Source of the DNA: a candidate division BRC1 bacterium HGW-BRC1-1
Lineage (GTDB): Bacteria > Sumerlaeota > Sumerlaeia > Sumerlaeales > Sumerlaeaceae
Assembly (NCBI GenBank): GCA_002842095.1
Contig: PHCB01000008.1
Span: forward strand, 145,231 to 209,230
Length of the DNA stretch: 64,000 nt
Reading direction: 5' to 3'
The position numbers were made by a program, and so were the translations under genes. The notes beneath the pieces are model-generated. The model was not told the origin of the DNA. It saw only the letters and a list, made by a program, of their open reading frames with translations, and made no database searches. Shown piece after piece: positions 26,058 to 35,194 of the stretch (the stretch's first letter is position 1; each line of letters opens with the position of its first letter).

Positions 26058-28334
26058 TTATGGCGTTGGTTTCAGGAGGTTTTCGCTCAGGGTCGAGAGG
26101 TCGGATTCGCCTTGATCTCCAACTGTGACAACGCATTTGGGAAGTTTGATCCGGATTTTATCACCCAGCGTAAAAATTTCCTTTAAACTGTGGTTAATCC
26201 GAGCCGCAGCGAACCATGCATTGCTGAGGTACTTGATCTTAACCTCTGGAAGCACATCGGCAGGGGACTCATCCAGGGAGGTGTCCGTCCAGACTCCATC
26301 TTTCAGGACAAAGCTATGACCTGAGATGGTTTGCAGGGATACGACAGAATCATCTTTGTCCGTCCTCATTTCGTTGACCGTTACTTCTTTCATGGATCGG
26401 AGCGCCTGCGCCGTGCGAACAGCTGACTCGCCGCTGCTGGATTGGAGTCCGGCCATGCTGCTGGCCGGGGCGGCTGCGCGGGTGGACGTTTTATAGCTGC
26501 TCCTGTAGAAAACCGAATTGTCAGACGCGGGAATTGGCTGAGCGGCGACGCGTCTCTGAGGTTCATCCTCCACCACAAGGTAACTGGTGTAAGGTGTAAC
26601 GACCCCATACTTCCGCGCCAACTGAATGACCTCATCCTTTGTTTCCGACTTCTCGCCGTTTTTGCGGATTTCATCGAGAAGGAATCCGATTTTGCGGGTT
26701 CCCCATAGTTTCTCCACATGGGAGTTTTCGGGTTGGGAATCGGGGAGGGTCTTCTCGAAGGAGTATTTTACCGGCTGGCCGCCACGCATTCCTTCAAGCA
26801 TGATGGATGTGGGGCCCGCATTTTTGTAGCGGCCAAATACGGTTAGCTGCGTTCCGTAGAAGAGGTCGGGCAATTGGGCTGGGTACAGATCGTAGGTCTC
26901 TGCCGAGGGCATGGCGAGCTTCAGGTTGGTGATGGCGGGACGGTTGATCTTGTCGAAGAAGCGGGCGACGGGGAGTTCGATGTCCTGCCCGGGCTTTGTG
27001 TATTCGCTGGCGGCGCGGGTTTCGTCGGCAAGGCCGTCGAGGAGTCGCGTGTTCACATCGAACCCGACGCCGAAGGTGAAAATGCGCAGGGAAGACGTAT
27101 TGAGTTGGGCGACCTTTGCGATGAGTTGATCCGGTTGGGCGATGCCAACCGTGGGCTGTCCGTCGGTGAGAAGCACAACGGTATGGATGCGCTTGGCTTC
27201 TTTGTTCCCGGAGGCGTCAAGCGCGGTTTCCAGAGCACCGCTGATATTCGTGCCGCCGGTGGCTTTGAAAGTGCCGATCATCTGGCGAGCTTCCGCGATG
27301 TTCTCAGGCGTGGCCGGAACCAGTTCCTTGCGGAAACTTTCAACGCCGGTGGAAAAGCGCACGATGTTGAATCGTTGTTCAGGACTGAGTTGCGCGAGGC
27401 AGTAGACCAGCGCCTTGCGGGCCTGATCCATCTTCCCTTCCTCCAGCATGGACCCGCTGGTATCCACGACGAAGGTGACATCGGATGCGGCTGACTCGGT
27501 TGTTTGGGAGTTTTCTGTGGGCGGAGAAATCATGAGAGAAAAATAACCATCGCCGGGAGGGATTCGGGTCGCGAAGATGTTGACCACGGGATCGCTGGAG
27601 GGACGCCCGTAGTAGAGAATGAAGTCACCGGTGGATGCGAGCTTGTCATCGGGCGGGGTGATCTTCGCTTTACGGGGATCGTTCGTATCGACCTTGATAG
27701 GGTGAGTAGGCGAGGAGATATTGGCCACGGCTTCATCGCTATTGATGACGATGGAAAACTTCACCGGAGATTCGTTGTTTGCCTTGCCCTCACTTTTCGG
27801 TGCTTTAAGGGGAAGGAGGTAGCGAAAAAGGCCCTGGTCGGCTTCGAGGGGTTGGGCGAATTCAAGCTCGATGCGTTGGGTGCCATTGGCCGGGACGGGA
27901 TAGACGCGGACTTTGAAGATGTTGGAATCGACCCATTCAAGGAGGCCCGGGTCTTTGGCGCGGCGAACTATATCCTCATAAATTGCACGGGCTTTGTCGC
28001 GTTCGATGACTTCGCCGGGTACCCGCTTGCCGTTCATCATGAGGATGAAGTCGGTAACATTGGCGCCTCGTGGTACGGGAAAGAAGAAGTCGGCTTCGAG
28101 ATCACGTGGATTGGGGTTGCGGAAGTCCTGCACGATGCGGGTGAGGGCGATGTTAGCGTTGATCTCGACGCGCACTTCGACGTCTCCCAGAACAACTGGC
28201 TGGTCGGTAACCACGCGCGGGATGAGGATTCCCAAAGCATGGGATTGTGCCGAAATGGCGAGGAGCATCAGAAGAATGAGCCACTGGATGGAGATATGGC
28301 GGCGGGCCGGTGAGGCGTAATCTGAGGTTCTCAT
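26058..28334 (-). CDS. Exported VIT and VWA domain protein
   Basis: 758 residues from the ATG at 28334, with AAGGAG 8 bases ahead; the open frame extends to 28604 but the extra part is not credible. Signal peptide at about 14-34 (WLILLMLLAISAQSHALG). The VIT domain spans roughly 35-165 (VEVRVEINANIALTRIVQDF, FPVPRGANVTDFILMMNGK). The VWA domain begins near 270 with a full MIDAS: DTSGSM, the Thr in GGTNISGAL and the Asp in LLTDGQPT. The C-terminal third is unassigned. The arrangement is that of inter-alpha-trypsin-inhibitor-like bacterial proteins, which bind partners through metal-dependent adhesion. No LPXTG-type anchor or sortase gene is visible. Confidence 0.9.
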   Translation of the reverse strand: MRTSDYASPARRHISIQWLILLMLLAISAQSHALGILIPRVVTDQPVVLGDVEVRVEINANIALTRIVQDFRNPNPRDLEADFFFPVPRGANVTDFILMMNGKRVPGEVIERDKARAIYEDIVRRAKDPGLLEWVDSNIFKVRVYPVPANGTQRIELEFAQPLEADQGLFRYLLPLKAPKSEGKANNESPVKFSIVINSDEAVANISSPTHPIKVDTNDPRKAKITPPDDKLASTGDFILYYGRPSSDPVVNIFATRIPPGDGYFSLMISPPTENSQTTESAASDVTFVVDTSGSMLEEGKMDQARKALVYCLAQLSPEQRFNIVRFSTGVESFRKELVPATPENIAEARQMIGTFKATGGTNISGALETALDASGNKEAKRIHTVVLLTDGQPTVGIAQPDQLIAKVAQLNTSSLRIFTFGVGFDVNTRLLDGLADETRAASEYTKPGQDIELPVARFFDKINRPAITNLKLAMPSAETYDLYPAQLPDLFYGTQLTVFGRYKNAGPTSIMLEGMRGGQPVKYSFEKTLPDSQPENSHVEKLWGTRKIGFLLDEIRKNGEKSETKDEVIQLARKYGVVTPYTSYLVVEDEPQRRVAAQPIPASDNSVFYRSSYKTSTRAAAPASSMAGLQSSSGESAVRTAQALRSMKEVTVNEMRTDKDDSVVSLQTISGHSFVLKDGVWTDTSLDESPADVLPEVKIKYLSNAWFAAARINHSLKEIFTLGDKIRIKLPKCVVTVGDQGESDLSTLSENLLKPTP

Positions 28335-28504
28335 GGGACGAACTCCTTGGTGGATGCGTTGGATACCGATAAAACTCGCGGCGATGGGAAAAGGTTTGTT
28401 GTGGAGGAGAAATCCGGTACGAATACTTTGTTGGTTATACGGGGCGGCAGAAGTTTGTTTGCCACGAACGTTGCCACTATCACCCAATGAAAGGTCTGAA
28501 CTCA

Positions 28505-29284
28505 ATGATTCTTGCGCATGATTATATTTCGAAGGCGGGCACCCAGGCCCCCACTCTGGTATTGATCCATGCTTTCCCGTTGAACCGTAACATGTGGAAG
28601 GCACAGGCGGAATCGCTGGCGGTTGAGGCCAATTTGCTGTTGGTGGATTTGCGGGGGTTCGGGGAATCAGTCGCAGCTGATTACAATGAGTGGTCGGTGA
28701 AGATGTGGGCGGCCGATGTGCTGGAGACCATGGATCATGTGGGCGTGGTCAGTGCGGCGTTTGCCGGGTGTTCCATGGGGGGCTATGTGATTTTCGAGCT
28801 ATTGCGCCAGGCACGGGAGCGAGTTTCGGGGATCGCATTGGTGGATACGCGCGGGGAGGGAGATCCCCCACAGGCGCTGGATGGACGAAAAGCGCAGATT
28901 GACCGACTTCGCGAGGAGGGTAACGACGTACTGGTTCAGTGGGCCGTGGATAAGCTGGTGGGGGAGACCACAAAGAAAAACCAGCCGGAGATTGTGGAGC
29001 GGGTGCGGGCCATGGCTCGGTCTACGCCGGTCGAGACCATGATCGCGGGATTGGGCGCACTTGGTGGTCGAGAGGAATCGATGGAACTACTGAAGGGTGT
29101 CGATGTTCCTGCGGTTGTGATCGTCGGTGCCGAGGATGTCGTTTCGCCGCCCGATGTGGGCGAGCTCATGAAGAACGCCATTCCCTCAGCCACGTTGGTG
29201 GTGGTCGACGGAGCTGGGCATCTCACCCCGATGGAGGCACCGGAAAAAGTTAACGCGGCGTTGCGATCGATTCTTCGGCGTTGA
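28505..29284 (+). CDS. Alpha/beta hydrolase
   Basis: 259 residues from the ATG at 28505 (AAAGG upstream); an ATG at 28487 would add six residues. Typical alpha/beta hydrolase of the esterase/lactonase/peroxidase group: oxyanion strand LVLIHAFPLNRNMW, VDLRGFGES, nucleophile Ser in FAGCSMGGYV, then VIVGAEDVVSPP with the acid and GAGHLTPMEAP with the His. The substrate is unknown. The gene is divergent from the VIT-VWA gene and its last 35 bases overlap the convergent O-antigen-ligase-like gene. Confidence 0.88.
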   Translation: MILAHDYISKAGTQAPTLVLIHAFPLNRNMWKAQAESLAVEANLLLVDLRGFGESVAADYNEWSVKMWAADVLETMDHVGVVSAAFAGCSMGGYVIFELLRQARERVSGIALVDTRGEGDPPQALDGRKAQIDRLREEGNDVLVQWAVDKLVGETTKKNQPEIVERVRAMARSTPVETMIAGLGALGGREESMELLKGVDVPAVVIVGAEDVVSPPDVGELMKNAIPSATLVVVDGAGHLTPMEAPEKVNAALRSILRR

Positions 29285-30824
29285 TTTCGTTTGGTGGCGT
29301 GGACGGTTCTCTGCCAGTCAGGGATGCTGCATACAGAATCATGGTGGCCGAGATGCCCCAGACACCATAGGTCAGAATGCCCATATTGCGGCGGAGGGCG
29401 TAATTGCTGAGGCCGTAAACCTGAAGGGCGACCTCCAGCCCGACCCATGCGACCATGGCAACGCCCACAGGGTGGCGCATTTTTCGCACGCGGAACGTCT
29501 GAAGCATGAGGGCGATGATCCGGGTAATCGTGAATCCGAGAAGCAATATGGCCGCGAGGATTCCCGACTCGGCGGCCGTTTCGAGATAGGTATTATGGGC
29601 GTGGCTCAGGCCGGACATGGTGGCAAGGATGTCGCCATAGTGGCCCTGTGCGTATCGTTCGAAAGACTCATAGCCATAACCGACGCCCGTAAAGGGATGC
29701 AGGCGCACCATTTCCATAACGTGTGGCCAGAAGGCGAGGCGCGCTCCGATGGATGTGGTGGGTCCGGGAACATAGCTGTGTGACGAGGCAATTTGCAGAA
29801 ACTGGTCCCGATGGCCGGGAGGCAGCAATAGCCACAGCGCAACGAGAACAGCAATAAAGGTGGGGATGTAGCTCCAGCGCCATCGGAGTCCGGATGCGAA
29901 GGCGAGGACCAACATGACGACGAGCCCGGCGGCAACCCCGATGGCGGCACCGCGGGTGGCCGTGAAGCCGAGCATAACCAGCGAAAGGATCGCCGTGGCG
30001 ATGCAACCAAGTCGCACGGTTGCCGATCGGTTGAGTTGTGTGAGGGAAGCAAAGCAGGCAATAACACAAAAGTAAGCGGTGCGGTTATGATGTGTGAACG
30101 GGAAGAGGATGCGCCAGGGAGCTGCGGGATCTTCGAGTTCGACAATGATCCATCCGCGCCCGGCAAGAGCTTCGCGTGCATTATATCCCCCAGCGGCAGC
30201 GGACGCTACGATGAGGGTCATGCTGATGAGGACTAGAATCAGCAATGCCCCGATGGATATGAGAGTCACTCGAATCGCGCGGGGCGAGGCCTGAAGGAGA
30301 ACCAGGGGCATCAGCATAAACAGAGATGCGTACAGAAAGATTTCCTCGGTAAGGGCCTCCATAGTGAGTTGTGGAAACCTGCCGGCGAAACCCGAAATCA
30401 CAGTCATGCAGACCAGCGCAAACAACCAGAGAACGCCCGTGGAACGGTTTTTCCGCGAGGCTTGATCGCGATGGAACAAGGCGAAACCAGGGGAGCTTGC
30501 GAACAAAAGTGCCGGGATGAAAATGATGACAGGCATCCCATAGTGGAGCGCGGCATTGAAGACCTGACTTGAATCCGTTTGAAGCAAAAGGCCGCCCACG
30601 ACGGATAGCACGAGAAGGACTGAGCCCCAAAGAAATCGCTTCCAGCCCTCACCGGTTCGCGGCATAAATACCAGGGCTCCTGCTGCGGTGAGCAACAGCG
30701 TCAGCCGTTGGCACTGAAGGAGGGTATGTTTGTCGCCAATGGCAAGTGCGGTCACGATGACCATCAGAGCCAGCAAGATCGCGATGGCACGGCGGGGACG
30801 AGGATTCGGTAAATGATGCAACAT
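29250..30824 (-). CDS. O-antigen ligase/Wzy-like polymerase, multi-pass membrane protein
   Basis: 524 residues with about 12 hydrophobic helices and a large external loop before helix 10. The Wzy_C/WaaL-type signature is present: Arg in GFTATRGAAIGVAAG and the loop motif GVGYGYESF...LSHAHNTYLETAAESG, which carries the conserved His-Asn. Such proteins ligate or polymerise undecaprenyl-linked glycan outside the inner membrane. This fits the glycosyltransferase genes elsewhere in the window, but it is not in an operon with them. Whether it is a ligase or polymerase cannot be decided from sequence. Its 3' end overlaps the convergent hydrolase gene by 35 bases. Confidence 0.88.
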   Translation of the reverse strand: MLHHLPNPRPRRAIAILLALMVIVTALAIGDKHTLLQCQRLTLLLTAAGALVFMPRTGEGWKRFLWGSVLLVLSVVGGLLLQTDSSQVFNAALHYGMPVIIFIPALLFASSPGFALFHRDQASRKNRSTGVLWLFALVCMTVISGFAGRFPQLTMEALTEEIFLYASLFMLMPLVLLQASPRAIRVTLISIGALLILVLISMTLIVASAAAGGYNAREALAGRGWIIVELEDPAAPWRILFPFTHHNRTAYFCVIACFASLTQLNRSATVRLGCIATAILSLVMLGFTATRGAAIGVAAGLVVMLVLAFASGLRWRWSYIPTFIAVLVALWLLLPPGHRDQFLQIASSHSYVPGPTTSIGARLAFWPHVMEMVRLHPFTGVGYGYESFERYAQGHYGDILATMSGLSHAHNTYLETAAESGILAAILLLGFTITRIIALMLQTFRVRKMRHPVGVAMVAWVGLEVALQVYGLSNYALRRNMGILTYGVWGISATMILYAASLTGREPSTPPNEINAEESIATPR

Positions 30825-30920
30825 GGAAGCGATTGCATGAGCAAAGGAACTCGGGGTGGCAAGAACGGAAAATCGGGTGTGACTTGACAGCCGACCGTGC
30901 GGCCGGATTCTGTCAGGCTC

Positions 30921-31427
30921 ATGGACGAGGGAATCTTTATTGGAGTGGGCGGAAATTCCGTGGGGATGATTGCGGTTGAGGCCGTAATCAGAAAAGCCGA
31001 GGACGCACTAAGAAGCCATCCTCAGATCCGGGGTGTGGTCAGGTCCTCCCTTTACATCACGGAACCCTGGGGCGAGGAAGATCAGCCGCCGTTTCTCAAT
31101 GCAGTATTCCGTCTGCAAACGAGCTTGGAACCGCCGGACCTGTTAGTTTATTTGAAGCAACTGGAGGGCGAACTGGGGCGGGTGGAAACCTATCGCTGGG
31201 GGCCGAGGGTGATTGATCTGGATATCCTGCTTTACGGACAGCGGCAGTGGGAGGACGATCTTCTCACGATTCCTCACAAGTATTTGTCAGAACGCCCCTT
31301 CGCCTTTGTGCCATTGCTGGAACTGGAACCAGACGCCCGCCTGCCCCAGGGGCAGCTTTTGCGGGAAATGGTGAGGCCCATTGAAGACGGAGAAATTAAG
31401 CGCGTCGCAGAGGGGTTGAGTGGGTAG
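30921..31427 (+). CDS. folK: 2-amino-4-hydroxy-6-hydroxymethyldihydropteridine diphosphokinase (HPPK)
   Basis: Transfers pyrophosphate from ATP to 6-hydroxymethyl-dihydropterin in folate synthesis. The 168-residue protein has GVGGNSVGM at the N-terminus, the pterin/ATP-binding core FLNAVFRLQT, the signature RWGPRVIDLDILLYG and HKYLSERPFAFVPLLEL. The ATG at 30921 is preferred over a GTG at 30897 because it begins just before the first strand, but its ribosome-binding site is weak. It stands alone: no folP or folB is next to it. A NUDIX gene that could act earlier in the same pathway lies 3.2 kb away on the other strand. Confidence 0.93.
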   Translation: MDEGIFIGVGGNSVGMIAVEAVIRKAEDALRSHPQIRGVVRSSLYITEPWGEEDQPPFLNAVFRLQTSLEPPDLLVYLKQLEGELGRVETYRWGPRVIDLDILLYGQRQWEDDLLTIPHKYLSERPFAFVPLLELEPDARLPQGQLLREMVRPIEDGEIKRVAEGLSG

Positions 31428-31450
31428 GGAGGAGGGGAAGAAACAAAAAA

Positions 31451-31528
31451 TGGGGTGGATAGTGGGGCTCGAACCCACGACCTCCAGAACCACAATCTGG
31501 CGTTCTAACCAACTGAACTATACCCACC
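31451..31528 (-). tRNA. tRNA-His (anticodon GTG)
   Basis: Read on the minus strand the gene runs from the extra G-1 at 31528 to an encoded CCA ending at 31451. The acceptor stem GTGGGTA pairs with TATCCAC, and G-1 faces C73, as expected for tRNA-His. The anticodon stem CCAGA/TCTGG encloses the loop TTGTGGT with anticodon GTG. The T arm is CGTGG(G)TTCGAGCCCCA-like and intact. Confidence 0.95.
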
Positions 31529-31728
31529 ATGCGAATCATTGACGTGTACAGAGCGGCGGCAGGCACTATTCGTGATTAGTGTCGCCTTTTGTATGCGGGA
31601 AGCATTTGAGTTTCTGGCCGTTGTTTGCACGCAAAAGCGGGTGGTGGTAAAAATGGATCGGGGGATGTAGTGAAAGGGAAGGGGATGGGACGTTGCTGAT
31701 GGATTCTGGATTGATGGAAGGTTTGCGG

Positions 31729-33795
31729 ATGGGTCGATGGATGAGTTTTGGACTGGTTGTGGCAATCACGATATGTGCTACTTCTGTGCTGAGTCAGACG
31801 GAAAGTACCGCACCTGAAACGCTGACGGTCCACTGGGGTGACACGAACGTTACCTCGCGTTCCGAGAATCGCTCTTCGGATCTGACGTTTACATCCACAT
31901 CGGACGAGGTGACGAGCCGCGGTGACGCATGGTTCGATCCCGCCACGATGATGCGCGCAACGGATGTGCGGCCGGGAATGAAGGGCTACGGCCTCACGGT
32001 TTTCAGCGGTCTTCGGCCCGAGCGGTTTGATGCCGAAGTGCTGGGTGTTCACCATCGATTTTTTCCCAATCAGGATTTGATCTTGTGCCGGTTGACGGCG
32101 CCGCAACTGAAGGATTTGGGCGTGGTGGCGGGGATGAGCGGCAGTCCGGTTTATATCGATGGTAAGCTGATCGGGGCTGTTGCGTATGGCTGGAGCGATT
32201 CACTGGATGCTCTGGCGGGGGTGACGCCCATCGATGCGATGCTGGAGGTTTATGCGAGCGTCGGAGAAACGACTTCGACCCAAGGCACCGGCACACCGGA
32301 AGGTGGTAGTCGGGAGATGTTCGATGCTTATCTTGCCATGAGGGAATCCGCGCAACTGAACCTGCTGCCCCGTAAAGGGGGGATGTCTGCCATAAGTGTT
32401 AAAAAAACCGATGTGAGCCGGAATGGTAATTCGAAACTCGATCGTCTTCCCGATGAAATGAGTCTCCAGCCGTTGGGAGCGCCGCTATTTATGTCGAGCG
32501 CTTCTCCCGCAACCTTGGCGCTTGCCCGGGATTTCTTTGCCGGCACGGGGATGGATCCGGTGGGTGCCTCGTTGGCGGGTGGTGGCGCAGCGTCGGCCAG
32601 TGCGGAAAATTCGCCCGGTGGTCCGGTGACTAATCTGGTCGCGTTCGCAAACGAAGTGAGCGGGGGATATGCGCTTGCGGTTCCCATGGTGGAGGGGGAC
32701 CTGAGCATGGCCGGGGTTGGAACGGTGACTTGGCGCAAAGGCGATCGGTTGGTGGCGTTCGGGCATCCGATGTTTCAGTTTGGCAGCGTGGAATTTCCGA
32801 TGGCGGCGGCTAGAATCAATACGATGGTGAAAAGCCGGATGCGTCCGTTTAAGTTGGGCGAATCAGTCGGGCAGATTGGTGCCGTGCGGCAGGATCGGCT
32901 GCCCGCTATCGGCGGAAAATTCGGGACACCGCTGGAGATGATTCCCGTTCATGCGACGGTGCGGGACGCGGTTTACTCCGGTGTGAAAGATTTCAATTAC
33001 CGTGTCATGCGCCACCGTGAGCTAACACCGGGACTGGTGATGACGGTGCTGGCAGAAAGTATGGCTGCGGCGGGCAGGTCGGGCGGAGATGCGGCTGCTT
33101 TTTTCCGCTACTCCGTGGGCTTCGACGATGGCACGACTTTCACGCAGGAGAATTATCTGGCAGACCAATGGGGCGGCATTGAAGCAGCAATGGTGGCGGG
33201 AGCCGATGTGGGGGCGCTGGTTACCAATCCCTTCAAAAAAGTTCTGCTGAGCCGCATGGATTTCGACGTGGAAGTGGTGGACAAATTTCCCGAGGCCACG
33301 TTGTTTCGTGCCCAACTGAATCGCGACACAGTCCGCCCCGGTGAGACGGTGGAGGTTGAGTGGCAACTCAATCCTTATCGAGGCGAACCCCGGGTGATGA
33401 GAACCAACATTATTGTGCCCGATAATCTTCCCGATGGTGACTATCGTGTTATGGTGGGCGATGCGGCATCGCGCCGTCAGGCGGAAGCTGCCCGAAATCC
33501 CGGTGGCAGCCGAGTGCTGGATTACGAAAGTTTGTTGCGCGTTGTGAAACGCAACTTCCCGCGCAACAAGGTTTACGTCACCGTCATGGATGCCGACTCG
33601 GGTGTGTCGCTGCATGGGCAGGAACTTCCTCGTTTGCCAGGAAGCGTGGAAACTCTGATGCGCGAGGGAGCGGGCGAACAGCCTTATTTTGCGAGCGTTC
33701 AGGGGAACTTTATTGTGGATGCGGACATTGCGACCAGACTCGAAATTAAGGGTAGCCGGACCATGACATTGAGGGTGGCACGCAACCTTCGCTGA
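31729..33795 (+). CDS. Exported SpoIVB-type S55 family serine peptidase
   Basis: 688 residues from the ATG at 31729, which has GGAAGG 7 bases ahead; the frame is open from a TTG at 31693. A signal peptide ends near VLSQ. The S55 domain spans about 70-190: RPGMKGYGLTVFSGLRPERF, HHRFF (candidate catalytic His), ILCRL, and the Ser motif GVVAGMSGSPVYIDGKLIGAVAYG. A second conserved block, LVAFGHPMFQFGSVEFPMAAA, is found in the long Gram-negative members. The remaining 300 residues are beta-rich and unassigned. SpoIVB acts in sporulation signalling in Bacillus, but long exported homologues occur widely in non-sporulating bacteria. No sporulation gene is nearby. Confidence 0.88.
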   Translation: MGRWMSFGLVVAITICATSVLSQTESTAPETLTVHWGDTNVTSRSENRSSDLTFTSTSDEVTSRGDAWFDPATMMRATDVRPGMKGYGLTVFSGLRPERFDAEVLGVHHRFFPNQDLILCRLTAPQLKDLGVVAGMSGSPVYIDGKLIGAVAYGWSDSLDALAGVTPIDAMLEVYASVGETTSTQGTGTPEGGSREMFDAYLAMRESAQLNLLPRKGGMSAISVKKTDVSRNGNSKLDRLPDEMSLQPLGAPLFMSSASPATLALARDFFAGTGMDPVGASLAGGGAASASAENSPGGPVTNLVAFANEVSGGYALAVPMVEGDLSMAGVGTVTWRKGDRLVAFGHPMFQFGSVEFPMAAARINTMVKSRMRPFKLGESVGQIGAVRQDRLPAIGGKFGTPLEMIPVHATVRDAVYSGVKDFNYRVMRHRELTPGLVMTVLAESMAAAGRSGGDAAAFFRYSVGFDDGTTFTQENYLADQWGGIEAAMVAGADVGALVTNPFKKVLLSRMDFDVEVVDKFPEATLFRAQLNRDTVRPGETVEVEWQLNPYRGEPRVMRTNIIVPDNLPDGDYRVMVGDAASRRQAEAARNPGGSRVLDYESLLRVVKRNFPRNKVYVTVMDADSGVSLHGQELPRLPGSVETLMREGAGEQPYFASVQGNFIVDADIATRLEIKGSRTMTLRVARNLR

Positions 33796-33797
33796 AT

Positions 33798-34604
33798 CTA
33801 AGCGAGGCCGAGCACATCGCGCATGGTGTAGTTTCCTGCGGGCTTCCCAGCAATAAACCGGGCAGCGCGCAATGCGCCTGCGGCGAAGGTATCACGACTG
33901 GTTGCGCGGTGAGCGATTTCAATGCATTCGCCATCGGTGGCGAAAATGAGTCGGTGGTCACCGACGATGTCTCCTCCGCGCAGTGCGTGTATTCCGATTT
34001 CACCCGCAGGGCGCTCGCCAGTATGGCCCTCGCGGCCGTAAACTGCGGTGTCTGCGAGGGAGACGGATCGACCATCAGCAGCGGCTTCGGCGAGGGTAAT
34101 GGCGGTGCCACTGGGAGCGTCTTTTTTGTGGCGATGGTGCATCTCGACAATTTCCAGGTCGTAGTCTGGCAGAGCAGCAGCGAGGCGACGGGCCGTATCG
34201 GCGAGTAGAGCCACGCCAAGGCTCATATTGGAAGCGACAAGAACCGGCACCGAAGCCGAAGCTGATTGCATTGCATCGCGGTCGGCAGATGACAACCCGG
34301 TAGTTCCACAGACAAGAGCCATGTTGAAGCGCACAACCTCCTCAGCGTAATGGCGCGATGCTTCGGGGGCAGTGAAATCGATAAGCACGCAACCGGCGGG
34401 CGGGGAACAATCTGCAAGATTTTCATGAATGGGAATATCGGGGGTTGTGCCATCCACCCTCAACTGCTCATCAATCGAGCCCGTCCCTTGCGGATTGCCC
34501 AGGGCCGCTACGATCGTGAAGGTTGGATCCTTTGCGGCCAGTCTCAGGATGGCGCTACCCATCCGCCCTCTTGCGCCTGAAACAATAATCGGGATGGCTT
34601 TCAT
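33798..34604 (-). CDS. dapB: 4-hydroxy-tetrahydrodipicolinate reductase
   Basis: NAD(P)H-dependent reductase in lysine and diaminopimelate synthesis. 268 residues, full length. The nucleotide-binding GARGRMGSAI, the segment LIDFTAPEA...ALVCGTTGLS, the catalytic EMHHRHKKDAPSGTAI and the C-terminal IHALRGGDIVGDHRLIF are all present. The start ATG has AGGA 6 bases upstream and overlaps the stop of the preceding NUDIX gene (ATGA), so the two are probably translated together. dapA is not in the window. Confidence 0.96.
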   Translation of the reverse strand: MKAIPIIVSGARGRMGSAILRLAAKDPTFTIVAALGNPQGTGSIDEQLRVDGTTPDIPIHENLADCSPPAGCVLIDFTAPEASRHYAEEVVRFNMALVCGTTGLSSADRDAMQSASASVPVLVASNMSLGVALLADTARRLAAALPDYDLEIVEMHHRHKKDAPSGTAITLAEAAADGRSVSLADTAVYGREGHTGERPAGEIGIHALRGGDIVGDHRLIFATDGECIEIAHRATSRDTFAAGALRAARFIAGKPAGNYTMRDVLGLA

Positions 34605-35023
34605 TGGTTGTCCTGCAGTTTTTTCCAGGCGTAGTCGAGGCCGATCTGAATGCCTTCGTAATGGATGATGGAACGAGCTTCCTCATAGGTCAGCCAGCGG
34701 AACTCCACATGTTCTGGGCTTAGCTTCACTTCGGGAGTATGTACCCTGGCCACAAAAACCGTTTCGTGAAACAACGTGCCCTCATTTTCGAACTCGTATT
34801 CGTACACAGGGCGGCACGCGTCAATGCGACCAATCCCCGTTTCCTCCCATACTTCACGGGCGGCACAGATGACGGCATCCTCGCCCTCATCCACGTTGCC
34901 CGTAATGCTTTGCCAGATGCCGCCACGCTTTTCGGGTCGCCGGAGAACCAGAAAGACGATGCGCTCCGTGTCAGGCTCTACGAAGTGGATTTGGACCTGA
35001 ACTTTATAACGTTTGTTTTTCAC
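34601..35023 (-). CDS. NUDIX hydrolase, NudB-like
   Basis: 140 residues from a GTG at 35023; the frame stays open further upstream (ATG at 35077), but the GTG start gives the N-terminus MKNKRYKVQVQIHF that matches NudB-type proteins. The Nudix box GNVDEGEDAVICAAREVWEETGI contains the required G-x5-E-x7-REUxEExGU residues. The preceding RRPEKRGGIWQSITG resembles dihydroneopterin-triphosphate pyrophosphatase (NudB/FolQ), an early folate step. This role is an inference; other nucleoside-diphosphate substrates remain possible. Its stop overlaps the dapB start by four bases. Confidence 0.8.
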   Translation of the reverse strand: MKNKRYKVQVQIHFVEPDTERIVFLVLRRPEKRGGIWQSITGNVDEGEDAVICAAREVWEETGIGRIDACRPVYEYEFENEGTLFHETVFVARVHTPEVKLSPEHVEFRWLTYEEARSIIHYEGIQIGLDYAWKKLQDNQ

Positions 35024-35194
35024 CAAGAGACCGCCTTTCGGAGAGTTGTGGGTGCAAGAATGCGCGGGATGGTCCATCTCGCTACAGGGAAATAGTGTGG
35101 TACCCGCGGTTTCGTCATTAGATTGCGGTGTTAATGAATCAATGGGTGAATCCGGCTTGAAAAACAAGATCGCTTTGGTTCTGTATTCGGAACC

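Noticed and set aside
26023..26058. Two direct GGTTCCCG copies followed by a T-rich tract, looking like a + strand terminator
   Set aside because: The copies are direct, not inverted, so no hairpin can form; the T tract ends at a gene stop.
28335..28604. Extension of the VIT-VWA frame to 28604
   Set aside because: No ribosome-binding site and no signal peptide at that start; the ATG at 28334 has both.
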